64,000 bases of DNA from an uncultured Oscillospiraceae bacterium (lineage in GTDB: Bacteria; Bacillota; Clostridia; Oscillospirales; Acutalibacteraceae): contig CABULH010000002.1 of assembly GCA_902492455.1 (NCBI GenBank), forward strand, positions 216,534-280,533, written 5' to 3'. This document shows, piece after piece, positions 8,000-16,098 of the stretch. The notes below the pieces were generated by a model. The model did not search any database. It was not told the DNA's origin and saw nothing but the letters and a program-made list of their open reading frames with translations. Within the stretch, counting starts at the first letter, position 1, and every line of letters starts with the position of its first letter. Both the position numbers and the translations under genes were made by a program.

Positions 8000-9784
8000 T
8001 CAGCGGTACAGGGGGCCGTACTGCTTGCAGGCGGCGTAGTCGGCGGCCTGGAGATCCTGGGTGCCGTAGGAGGACCAGGCGTGGGGCCGGTAGACCTTGT
8101 CGCCGGGGACATTGTGCATAGTCACCGGAATCCGCAGCATGGAGGCCAGGGTGATCAGATCCGCGCCCACATGGCCGTAGACCGTCACGCCATGATTGGC
8201 GCCCCAATTGGCCATGACGCTGTACACATCCTTGAAAGCACCCTCGCCGGTGAGGCGGGGAGCAAACCAGGTGGTGGGCCAGGTGAAATCGGTGCGCTTG
8301 TCAATGACGGTGTGGATTTCATCGGGGAGATCGGCGGTCCAGCCTTCAGCGATCTGCAGCACCGGGCCGATACCGTCCACGATGTTGAACCGCAGCATGG
8401 TGACGGGCATTTCCGCCTGGCAGCGGAAGTGGCTGGAGAAGCCGCCTCCACGGAAATACTCATAGTCCGCCCGGCGCCAGTCGGTGGCTTCCAGGCAGGC
8501 GGCAACATCCGCGTCGGTCATTTCCCAGAAGGGCTTCATGCAGCCCTCGCCCTGGGCGTTTTTCGCCGCAGCACTGCCGTCCAAGGCGGTGGCGCCGGAG
8601 TTGATGAGGTGAATAAAGCCGTTGGCGGCTACGCCCTCCGGCTTGTGGCCGGTAACCCGCTCGCAGGCTTCGGGGCTCCAATAGGTGCGCACGTCGTGGA
8701 AGCAGGGGGCGGAATGGCTCACTAGTGTGCCCAGCAGCATGGAAATACCGTTGCAGGTGTCGTTTTCCGTGGCGAAGGGCACCGGCGCACGGCGGCCGTT
8801 CCAGTCAAAGGTAGAGGCCAGGATCGCCTCGGAGAAATCGGCGTTGGGCAGCCAGTCCGTCCACTGCCGCTGTCCCTGGAAGCCGCCGGCCACCGCATTG
8901 CGGCCCAGGGCCTCCTCGTGCCAGCCCATCTCATCCAGCTTGGGATTGCCGAAGAGGATATCCTTCATGATGAGGGTCATCTTGACAATGAATTCCCAAT
9001 CCTTGTCCGCGGGCACCACCTTGGATTTGGTGACGATATCCGCCAGGTTTTTCCCCGCGTTTTTATCGACGCCTTCCTTGCAGTTGGCCTTGACCCAGGC
9101 CAGGGCCTTTTCATATTCTGCCTCGTCATAAATGCCGATGGCTATGCGGCGGAGGATTTCCACCTCATCCACCCACTCGGCACGGATGCCGAGATACTTC
9201 TGCAGCACATCCGCATCGCAATAGCTGCCGGCGATGCCCATGGCTATGGCGCCGACGTTGACATAGGCTTTGTTCTTCATCCAGCCCACGGCAACGGCGC
9301 AGCGGGCGAAGCGGAGAATCTTCTCCGCCACATCAGCGGGAATGGAGGTGTCGGTAGCATCCTGAACATCGTGGCCGTAGATGCTGAAGGCCGGCAGGCC
9401 GCGCTGAGCGTGGGCGGCCAGGACGGCGGCCAGATACACCGCGCCGGGGCGCTCGGTGCCGTTGAAGCCCCAAACCGCTTTGATGGTGCGGGGATCCATG
9501 TCGAAGGTTTCGGTGCCATAGCACCAGCAGGGGGTCACCGACAGGGTGGCGACGACATTTTCACTGGCGAACTGATCGGCCACAGCGGCTGCTTCCGCGC
9601 CGCCGCCGATGGTGGTGTGGCCGATGACGCACTGCACAGGCGTGCCGTCGGGATAGCGCAGGTTCTCCGCGATGAGTTTGGCGGCGCGTTCCGCCATGCC
9701 CATGGTCTGCTTCTCCAGGGATTCCCGGACGCCGCCCCAGCGGCCGTCGATGACCGGGCGGATACCGATTTTGGGATACAGCAT
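8000..9784 (-). CDS. fucI: L-fucose isomerase
   Basis: The 594-residue protein matches FucI in length (E. coli about 591) and in sequence from the start (MLYPKIGIRPVIDGRWGGVR). It keeps the conserved TPCWCYGTETFDM block and the ATENDTCNG loop around residues 338-346, which belongs to the metal and substrate site of the family. FucI interconverts L-fucose and L-fuculose, and often D-arabinose and D-ribulose, in the cytoplasm with Mn2+. The ATG follows AAGGAG. The mutarotase gene lies 45 nt upstream on the same strand, so the two form an operon divergent from an AraC gene. No fuculokinase or aldolase gene is in the window. Confidence 0.95.
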   Translation of the reverse strand: MLYPKIGIRPVIDGRWGGVRESLEKQTMGMAERAAKLIAENLRYPDGTPVQCVIGHTTIGGGAEAAAVADQFASENVVATLSVTPCWCYGTETFDMDPRTIKAVWGFNGTERPGAVYLAAVLAAHAQRGLPAFSIYGHDVQDATDTSIPADVAEKILRFARCAVAVGWMKNKAYVNVGAIAMGIAGSYCDADVLQKYLGIRAEWVDEVEILRRIAIGIYDEAEYEKALAWVKANCKEGVDKNAGKNLADIVTKSKVVPADKDWEFIVKMTLIMKDILFGNPKLDEMGWHEEALGRNAVAGGFQGQRQWTDWLPNADFSEAILASTFDWNGRRAPVPFATENDTCNGISMLLGTLVSHSAPCFHDVRTYWSPEACERVTGHKPEGVAANGFIHLINSGATALDGSAAAKNAQGEGCMKPFWEMTDADVAACLEATDWRRADYEYFRGGGFSSHFRCQAEMPVTMLRFNIVDGIGPVLQIAEGWTADLPDEIHTVIDKRTDFTWPTTWFAPRLTGEGAFKDVYSVMANWGANHGVTVYGHVGADLITLASMLRIPVTMHNVPGDKVYRPHAWSSYGTQDLQAADYAACKQYGPLYR

Positions 9785-9829
9785 GGTTTTCCACTCCTTT
9801 TTATGTTTTTGTTTTTTGAAGGGCGGATC

Positions 9830-10264
9830 TTATCCGATGACGCCCTTTTTCAGCAGAATGTTGGCGTAGATAGCGGTTTCACCGGTAGCAACAATGGCGT
9901 AGACTTTTTTGGCCCGCTCGTAGAAGGCGAAACGCTCCATCATCTCCACCGCTTCCGGGTTTTCTCCGTGCTTTTTCAAAATAGCGCGGTATTCGTCCCA
10001 GATCACCGGCACCACGGGATCGCCGGGTACCACTTCCATCAGGGCGGCGGGCTTCTCCGTGTACTGGTCCAGAGGCATCATGGTGAGAATGGCATCCAGC
10101 AGCTCCGGAACGCTGTGGCCGTCGGCCCGGATCACCACGGCGTTTTTCCCCATACTCTCGGCGGGAAAGTTGCCGTCCCCCAGGACGATTTCGTCTCCGT
10201 GGCCCATCTCCATCAGCACCTTGAGCAGCGCGGGCGACAGAATGGACGGGACATTTTTCAGCAT
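9830..10264 (-). CDS. fucU: L-fucose mutarotase, RbsD/FucU family
   Basis: The 144-residue protein contains the RbsD/FucU block MGHGDEIVLGDGNFPAES near residue 20, the usual position. The family converts sugar anomers, supplying FucI with the form it uses. The open frame extends upstream to 10321. The ATG at 10264 is chosen because AAAGGAGGTAAA stands directly before it and the protein then begins like family members (MLKNVPSILSPALLK). It is the first gene of the operon with fucI. A perfect TATAAT on the minus strand at 10382-10387 is a likely -10 box. Confidence 0.92.
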   Translation of the reverse strand: MLKNVPSILSPALLKVLMEMGHGDEIVLGDGNFPAESMGKNAVVIRADGHSVPELLDAILTMMPLDQYTEKPAALMEVVPGDPVVPVIWDEYRAILKKHGENPEAVEMMERFAFYERAKKVYAIVATGETAIYANILLKKGVIG

Positions 10265-10462
10265 GGCTTTACCTCCTTTGTTCTGTTGCAGGTTTTTCCG
10301 CCATCGGTTGATAAGAGACAACCGGTTTGCCTTTTGTTAACCGATGGGTTCAAGGCGAATAAAAAGATGTTCCTATATGGTATTATACTCCTGTACTTTT
10401 TGTCTTGCTTGGTGTATACTCGGATATAGTGGTAAGATATTCACTTTTAGGAGGGCGGGAGC
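10265..10462. promoter_or_regulatory. Divergent promoter region of the fucose locus
   Basis: This 198-nt AT-richer gap separates the leftward fucU-fucI operon from the rightward AraC gene. On the minus strand TATAAT occurs at 10382-10387. On the plus strand TATACT and TATAGT elements occur around 10416-10432. Regulator binding is expected here but no operator repeat is evident. Confidence 0.5.
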
Positions 10463-11392
10463 ATGAACTATCTGGCTTATCATGAAAGCCGGGTGCGGGG
10501 GACCTTTGATTTTCCCATCGAATGGCATCATATCACCCCGGTTCATCCCCGGTATTCCATGCCCTTTCACTGGCACATGGAATACGAGCTGATCCTGGTG
10601 CGCAGCGGGCGGCTGGATCTCTCCCTGGACGGCGAGCCCATGCCCCTGTCCCCGGGAGACGTGGTGCTGGTGCCCGACGGCGTGATCCACGGCGGGGAGC
10701 CGGCGGAATGCGTATATGAGTGCATTGTGTTCGATTTTCACCATTTTCTCCAGACCGGACCCCGCAACCGGGCCGCCTTGGGCCGGGAGCTGGGCCATTC
10801 CATGCGGATCCAGCCCTTTTTCTCCGCCGGAAGCGAGGCGGCGGCGCTGCTGAAACAGCTGTTTGATACGGTGGCGGAGGAGAGGGAAGGGTACGAGTGG
10901 GCGGCCACCGGTCTGCTGTTGGAATGGGTGGGTCTGATCCTGCGCCAGCGGCTGTACGATTCCCTGGAGGAAGGGGAGAAAAGCCGGAAAACCGCCGGGC
11001 AGATCAAGCGGGCGCTGCGGCGCATCCGGGCGGATTACGCCGGGGAGCTGACCCTGGAAGATCTGGCCGCCGAAGCGGGGCTGACCCCCCGGTATTTCTG
11101 CCGGGTGTTCCGGCAGGTCACCGGCCGCTCCCCCATCGATTATCTCAACTACTACCGCATCGAGTGCGCGGCGGAGCGGCTGGGCACCACCGGGGACAGC
11201 GTCACGGATATCGCCCTGGCCTGCGGGTTTAACGATCTCAGTTACTTCGTCAAGCAATTCCGCCGGTACAAGGGCGTTTCCACCCGGGAATACCGCCGCA
11301 GCAGTGGGAAGCAGGATTCCACGGAAATCGTCGAGGAAAAGGGCGCGGCTGAGGATACCCTGTGCGGGGAAGCGTATCTCCCCGGAAATTGA
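10463..11392 (+). CDS. AraC family transcriptional regulator (cupin + HTH)
   Basis: The 309-residue protein has an N-terminal cupin-like sugar-sensing domain (FHWHMEYELILVRSG, then SPGDVVLVPDGVIHGG, residues about 35-85). The C-terminal two-helix-turn-helix AraC domain covers about residues 190-285 (LTLEDLAAEAGLTPRYFCRV, then VTDIALACGFNDLSYFVKQF). It is divergent from fucU-fucI with a 198-nt gap, so control of fucose use is the likely role (inference from context). Start: ATG after TTAGGAGGGCGG. A strong hairpin terminates it. Confidence 0.9.
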   Translation: MNYLAYHESRVRGTFDFPIEWHHITPVHPRYSMPFHWHMEYELILVRSGRLDLSLDGEPMPLSPGDVVLVPDGVIHGGEPAECVYECIVFDFHHFLQTGPRNRAALGRELGHSMRIQPFFSAGSEAAALLKQLFDTVAEEREGYEWAATGLLLEWVGLILRQRLYDSLEEGEKSRKTAGQIKRALRRIRADYAGELTLEDLAAEAGLTPRYFCRVFRQVTGRSPIDYLNYYRIECAAERLGTTGDSVTDIALACGFNDLSYFVKQFRRYKGVSTREYRRSSGKQDSTEIVEEKGAAEDTLCGEAYLPGN

Positions 11393-11420
11393 CAGCGAAA
11401 AACGCATTTCATCAGCGGAA

Positions 11421-11470
11421 AGCAACAAAAGGATGGTAAATCGAACCGATTTACCATCCTTTTGTTGCTT
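11421..11470. terminator. Bidirectional terminator
   Basis: AGCAACAAAAGGATGGTAAA pairs with its complement over more than 20 bp between two convergent genes, with a T-rich end on both strands. Confidence 0.88.
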
Positions 11471-11499
11471 GAGAGAAAAGACGATGCCTTGGCCGGAGA

Positions 11500-12855
11500 T
11501 CAAATCTCCCCGTAGGGGGTAATGTCGCCGGGAAAGGCGGCCAGAGCCTTTTCTATATACTGGATGCCCGCCTCATAACGCTGGGCCGCCTCCAGCAGAA
11601 GCGGCGCCACCTGCCGGCTGCGCTCCTCATCCACACCCCAGGGGGATTCCCAGGACAAATAAGGCCGCGCCCGGGCCAGCGTCTCACACTCCTGTTCGAA
11701 GCATCCAGCGGCCATCTGCAGGTTTTCCAGTATTCCGCCGCCGTAGCGGTGGGCGATTTCCCGGAGATAGATCACCGCTGCCCGGCGGACGGAGGAATAG
11801 ACGTCGTAGCAGTAGGCGTCGTCCACGCCCCGCTCCCGGCCGGGCTGCTCATAGGCCGCCGCCCAATGATAATAGAAGGCGATGCCTTCTGCATAATCGC
11901 CGTTTTCCGGCTCCTTTCGGGCGTGGCGGACTGCCCGGAGCAGGGAACCGATCTCCGCTGCCCGCCGGTCGAAGGCGCCTGTGCGGGGGCCGATAAGGAT
12001 GGCGCCGAAGGCGATGTCGCTGGTTTTGGCACGGTCCCACGGCTCCCGCCAATACTCCTCTCCATTTCGATAGGTGCCCCGGCCGATGAATTGTTTCTCC
12101 TCTTCGTCGTAACCGCAGACTACGTCCCATTCCAGGTTGGTGAAGGCATGCCACACCAGGGCGGGGCGGCATGCGTCCAGCTGTTTTTTCACCCCTTCGA
12201 TCATTTTGTCGCCGACATCCGTCCCCGTCTCGTCGACGCAGGGAAGCTCCTGCACTTCACAGCCCAGGGCGCGGAAGAAATCCGGGGTCCAGCGGTCGCA
12301 GATGCAGGTGGGACGGCTGGGGCAGCCGCCGGCGATTTTAAAGGCGGAGCCGGAAATACCCTGGATGTATTCCGGAGAGTAGGTTTCTCCCAGATAGGAG
12401 AGGATGATGCGCCCGCCCTCGAACAGGGGATCGTAATAGCGGTATTTGTCCAGTCCCAGCAAAACCATGGCGTTGTCCTCCTTGATATGGATTATTTTCA
12501 GGGTAATAAAAATCCGACTGTAAGCGGGAAGCTCCCCGCCGGATTTCCGGGCTTGGGAGGGGGTGACGCCGTACTGCCGTTTGAAGGCGACACAGAAGGC
12601 GTCCGGGGATTCATAGCCGTATTGGGACGCCAGATCGATGATTTTTTTCGGGGCTTTCACCAGATCCCGGGCCGCGCAGGAGAGCCGGCGGCGGATGTAC
12701 TCCGTGAGGGTGATCCCGGCGGTCAGAACGAAGAAGCGCTGAAACAGGGCGGCTGGACAGAGGGTGATCCGGCTGATTTCCTCCAGATCGATCTCCTCCG
12801 TCAGATGATTCTCCACATAGCCAATGGCCTGGTTGACCTTTTCCATCCAATCCAT
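11500..12855 (-). CDS. AraC-type HTH fused to BtrH_N-like domain
   Basis: Residues 1-105 are an AraC HTH domain at the N-terminus (VENHLTEEIDLEEISRI, then YESPDAFCVAFKRQYGVTPS). Residues about 130-450 resemble the BtrH N-terminal papain-like/C39-like domain (GISGSAFKIAGGCP, later PALVWHAFTNLEWDVVCGYD), with a helical C-terminus. BtrH itself is an acyltransferase of butirosin biosynthesis. Fusions of this fold to AraC domains occur in Firmicutes as predicted regulators of unknown ligand. The usual AraC order is reversed here, with DNA binding first. The ribosome site is weak (AGAAGGGCGG). It is transcribed leftward after the GNAT gene with a 135-nt gap, so it may or may not share that transcript. 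Confidence 0.75.
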   Translation of the reverse strand: MDWMEKVNQAIGYVENHLTEEIDLEEISRITLCPAALFQRFFVLTAGITLTEYIRRRLSCAARDLVKAPKKIIDLASQYGYESPDAFCVAFKRQYGVTPSQARKSGGELPAYSRIFITLKIIHIKEDNAMVLLGLDKYRYYDPLFEGGRIILSYLGETYSPEYIQGISGSAFKIAGGCPSRPTCICDRWTPDFFRALGCEVQELPCVDETGTDVGDKMIEGVKKQLDACRPALVWHAFTNLEWDVVCGYDEEEKQFIGRGTYRNGEEYWREPWDRAKTSDIAFGAILIGPRTGAFDRRAAEIGSLLRAVRHARKEPENGDYAEGIAFYYHWAAAYEQPGRERGVDDAYCYDVYSSVRRAAVIYLREIAHRYGGGILENLQMAAGCFEQECETLARARPYLSWESPWGVDEERSRQVAPLLLEAAQRYEAGIQYIEKALAAFPGDITPYGEI

Positions 12856-12990
12856 TGGCCCGCCGCCCTTCTTTTTTTTGAGTCTTCCCTTCCGCTGTAC
12901 CCGTTCCTCGGTGTTTTAAGGATACCATAAAAAAGGGGACAAAACCCGTTATTTCTCCGACAGAAATCCTCGGATCGCCGGATCCGGCAA

Positions 12991-13899
12991 TCAGGCGTGA
13001 GACAGCAGGGGGAACATCCCTTGCCATCCGGAAAGGGGATTCTCCTTCTCCGCGTAAACGAAAAGGGCGTCATCCTCCCCGATGGGGATTGCTTCTCCCA
13101 AGGCTTCGCCCGCGGGGGCGAAGCCCAGCCGCAGCTCCTTTGTCCCCGCCGTCCAATGGTCGGGGAGGCTCTGCAGAAGGCTGCCCAGGAGATGGGGCAG
13201 GGCTTGCGCCGGCGCGTTCCGGCCGCCGTACAGGTCGAGACAGATCAGCGCGTCCTCCTCCCGCTCCAGGATCGCCGCCGTTTGGGAGTCTTCCAGATAA
13301 AAAACATGGTCCCGGAGGAAGGAGGCGCAGTAAAACATCAGCAGCCCCTCGTTATCCAGCATCGGCAGCCGGGTGTGGGGATTGCCCCGCTGATAGCAGG
13401 CGCGCAGCAGCTCCCGGTCCGCCGGAAGCTCCATATCCAGCCGCCGGAGGGGCTGAGGCGCGGCCGCGGGCAGAAGAGACGGGAGGAGACGGCGCTGAGT
13501 TTCCGCCTGCCGCTGAAAGCCGAATTTGGGGTAGAAATCCAGCACCGTGTCGTTGGCGAAAAGGTAGAGGGTGTCGCAGCGGTCCAGCCAATTCCGGAGC
13601 ACCTCCTCCATGAGCATTCGGGCCAGGCCCCGGCCCCGATAGGCAGGGGCGGTCATCACGGTGCCCAGCTGGATGCAGTGCTTCCGCTTCCCATCCCAAT
13701 CGGTTTCCATGCGGTTGACCGAGACGTTGGCCGCTGCCCGGTCCCCGTCCAGCAGCAGATAGGGGATGTAGCGGTCGGTCCAGCAGCCCTGGCGATACCA
13801 TTCCTCAAAGGAGAGGCCGAAAACCTCCCCGGCTAGGGCGTTGAAGGCGGCCCGGGCCCTGTCGTCGTCCCGGACATGCTTGTGCAGATGATAGGCCAT
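12991..13899 (-). CDS. GNAT family N-acetyltransferase
   Basis: The 302-residue protein has a GNAT domain in its first half, with the acetyl-CoA binding motif A (VMTAPAYRGRGLARMLMEEV) at about residues 80-100 and the later YPKFGFQR segment. The second half is a family-typical extension without a recognised motif, perhaps a sterol-carrier-like or second degenerate GNAT domain as in Eis-type proteins. The substrate is unknown. The ATG follows AGGAGG and lies 18 nt after the stop of the AraC gene, so the two form an operon. Confidence 0.85.
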   Translation of the reverse strand: MAYHLHKHVRDDDRARAAFNALAGEVFGLSFEEWYRQGCWTDRYIPYLLLDGDRAAANVSVNRMETDWDGKRKHCIQLGTVMTAPAYRGRGLARMLMEEVLRNWLDRCDTLYLFANDTVLDFYPKFGFQRQAETQRRLLPSLLPAAAPQPLRRLDMELPADRELLRACYQRGNPHTRLPMLDNEGLLMFYCASFLRDHVFYLEDSQTAAILEREEDALICLDLYGGRNAPAQALPHLLGSLLQSLPDHWTAGTKELRLGFAPAGEALGEAIPIGEDDALFVYAEKENPLSGWQGMFPLLSHA

Positions 13900-13917
13900 G
13901 GGGAATCCTCCTGTTCA

Positions 13918-14769
13918 TCACACCGGCGGCTGCAGGGTCTGGGAACGCATCCGGGACCGGTATTGGTTGGCGGACATGCCGTAGGCCAGCTTGAAGGCCC
14001 GATAGAAGGCGGAATAGGTGTCGAAGCCCACCACATCGGAGATCTCCGCCGTCGACCGGTCGGTTTCCTCCAGCAGTTTGGCGGCGAAGCGGATCCGGCG
14101 GGAGGTGAGGTATTCCATGGGGGACATGCCCACCTCCGCCTTGAACATCCGGTACAGATGGTTGCGGCTCACCGCCAGCATGGAGGCCACCTTTTCCACC
14201 GTCATTTTATCCGAATAATTGAAGTCGATATAGTCCTTGGCCCGGGACACCAGGGAGACGGTTTTGGAGACGGAGGGATCCACCTGGGCGACCTCCTGGG
14301 CGTAAACGTTGATAAGGGAGGTCAGCACCGAGATGCCGTACAGCAGCTTATTGGGGTATTCGTTGATGTCGTTCATGGCCTTCTGCAGGATTTTGATCAA
14401 AGGGGCGCCGTCGATGTCAATGACCATATTCTGATCCCGGAAATTGGTCATGTCCAGAAGCATCGGAGCCAGGGAGCCGCTGAGGGAAAAATAATAATAG
14501 GTCCAGGGATTCTGTTCATCCGCCTGATAGCGGGTGGTATCCCCGGGATAGATGATGAAGCTCTGCCCAGGATGCAGCTCATACCGCTGGCCCCGGGCCT
14601 CATAATAGCCCCGGCCGGCGGAGATATAATGGATGAGATAAAAGCTGCGGATGGCTGGGCCGTAGACGTGGCCGGGCTGGCATTTTTCCCAGCCGAAATG
14701 GCAGAGGTAAAGATACTCGTTGGTAATATCCTCCAGAGACGAGTGCCGGTGAAAGGAACTCTGAGCCAT
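13918..14769 (-). CDS. AraC family regulator, probable regulator of the glycan operon
   Basis: The 283-residue protein has an N-terminal AraC-binding cupin (IRSFYLIHYISAGRGYYEAR, then HPGQSFIIYPGD). Its C-terminal HTH pair covers about residues 185-275 (MTVEKVASMLAVSRNHLYRM, then STAEISDVVGFDTYSAFYRA). I chose ATG 14769 because AAAGGAG lies 8 nt before it; an upstream GTG overlaps that box. It is divergent from the operon beginning at 15110, with a shared 340-nt region containing a good promoter, so it very likely controls those genes (inference). Confidence 0.88.
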   Translation of the reverse strand: MAQSSFHRHSSLEDITNEYLYLCHFGWEKCQPGHVYGPAIRSFYLIHYISAGRGYYEARGQRYELHPGQSFIIYPGDTTRYQADEQNPWTYYYFSLSGSLAPMLLDMTNFRDQNMVIDIDGAPLIKILQKAMNDINEYPNKLLYGISVLTSLINVYAQEVAQVDPSVSKTVSLVSRAKDYIDFNYSDKMTVEKVASMLAVSRNHLYRMFKAEVGMSPMEYLTSRRIRFAAKLLEETDRSTAEISDVVGFDTYSAFYRAFKLAYGMSANQYRSRMRSQTLQPPV

Positions 14770-14869
14770 GATTTTCACTCCTTTTCCGAAGATCGGGGGA
14801 TGTCGGCGGGCACTGCGGTGGAAACGGCTGCAACAAATTAGAATAAATTGCCACGTTTCTAGAATGGAA

Positions 14870-14898
14870 TTGAGATGTGCAATGTGCTATTATATAAA
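14870..14898 (+). promoter_or_regulatory. Promoter of the large glycan operon
   Basis: TTGAGA (14870-14875) and TATAAA (14893-14898) are spaced by 17 bp. AT-rich DNA just upstream (14835-14866, with a TTTCTAGAA palindrome) is where a regulator could bind. Confidence 0.65.
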
Positions 14899-15109
14899 CG
14901 AAAGGAAGGAATATTGTAGGCATAATGTCCCAATTCACCCTTTCAGAATACCACATTCGCCGCGATTAGACAAGAGCATTTTGCAATCTTCTCTTTTTGG
15001 GGTGGATGCATATTGGAATGTTTCTCCAGCTTTCGGCAGTTCATCCGCAGCACCCGAAGCCGTCCGGCAGACGCCGGCGGCTGCAAATAACAGGAAAGAA
15101 GGTCCAGGC
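14899..15109 (+). other. Long untranslated leader of the glycan operon
   Basis: About 200 nt separate the predicted transcription start from ATG 15110. An open frame runs through it, but without a ribosome site or protein-like sequence. No recognisable riboswitch was seen. A GC-rich dyad (GCCGTCCGGCAGACGCCGGCGGC region, near 15060-15083) lies about 30 nt before the start codon. Confidence 0.4.
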
Positions 15110-16048
15110 ATGATTAAAAAAGGCGCAACTCTGGTTTCTGTTCTCGCACTGCTCTTCACCATGCTGACATTCGCGGCGTTTTCCGCTTCAGCGGCGACGG
15201 TGGTATCCGTCAAACATGATTTCGCCGGCTACACCGACGGGGATACCGGCGCGCTGAGTCTGGTGAAAATTTTCAAAGGGCTGGAATCCGCCGACCATGC
15301 GCGCATCAAGTATGCCTTCGGCAAAGGGTATCTTTGTCCCGACGGAGGCGGCGTGACCTGCAGCCTGGTTTACAAGCTGGAAACCGGCGGCAAAAAGCTC
15401 AGCAGTCTGGACATGACCGTCAAGGCCCATTTTGTTTCCCGGGCGGGCTACAACCCCGATTGGACCCAGACGCCCCAGGCGACGGTAGAGGTTTCCACCG
15501 ACGGCGCCGCCTACACCAAGGTAGCCACCTGGGAGGGCGAGCGGGTGGAGAAGGCGGATTATCCCGCCGACACCGATTACAGCAAGCTGACCCCCAAGAC
15601 CTACACCGCTAACCTGCTGTCCGCGGCGGGCAGCGCATCCACCGTCTATGTGCGGCTGTCCTGGAACGTGTATGATTTCCCGCTCTATTCCAGCGTACAT
15701 AGCGTGGAGATCGTGGGCAACGATGGCAGCGGCGGCGACACCCCGGCTCCCACCGAGCCTCCCGTGACCCAGGCGCCGACTACCGAAGCCACCGAACCCG
15801 AAGTCACCGAAACGCAAGCGGCTTCCCAGCCGGAAACCACCGCGCCTGCGGAGAGCGAACCGGTTTCCCAGGATTCCGCCGCCACCACTTCCAAGCCTGT
15901 CCAGTCGGATGCGTCTGCGGGCGAGGATGACGGCAAGGGCGGATTCCCCGTGGCCGCCGTGGTGGCGATAGTGGTGGTCTGCATCCTGGCCGCCGGCGGC
16001 GGTATCGTCTATCTGCTCTATAAAAAAGGCGTCTTCGCTAAGAAGTAA
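15110..16048 (+). CDS. Membrane-anchored surface protein with YLCP/SRAGYN domain
   Basis: I do not recognise a named family. The 312 residues comprise a signal peptide (1-28), one globular domain of about 165 residues (30-203), a Thr/Pro/Glu-rich linker (206-275) and a C-terminal membrane helix (281-304) with a short basic tail. It is therefore anchored outside the cell. The domain contains YLCP at 74-77, SRAGYN at 110-115 and VYDFPLYSSVH at 187-197. It is clearly homologous to two tandem copies in the next gene. The alternating hydrophobic pattern suggests a beta-sandwich, possibly a glycan-binding module (inference). Start: ATG 15110 behind AGGAAAGAAGG. It is the first gene of the long operon. 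Confidence 0.8.
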   Translation: MIKKGATLVSVLALLFTMLTFAAFSASAATVVSVKHDFAGYTDGDTGALSLVKIFKGLESADHARIKYAFGKGYLCPDGGGVTCSLVYKLETGGKKLSSLDMTVKAHFVSRAGYNPDWTQTPQATVEVSTDGAAYTKVATWEGERVEKADYPADTDYSKLTPKTYTANLLSAAGSASTVYVRLSWNVYDFPLYSSVHSVEIVGNDGSGGDTPAPTEPPVTQAPTTEATEPEVTETQAASQPETTAPAESEPVSQDSAATTSKPVQSDASAGEDDGKGGFPVAAVVAIVVVCILAAGGGIVYLLYKKGVFAKK

Positions 16049-16098
16049 CCGGCAGCCGCCGGACAATATCTATTCAAAAAAGAAATGGGGTTAAAAGA

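Noticed and set aside
8918..10429. 503-codon plus-strand open frame opposite fucI and fucU
   Set aside because: It is antisense to two well-recognised genes, has no ribosome site, and arises from high GC at third positions.
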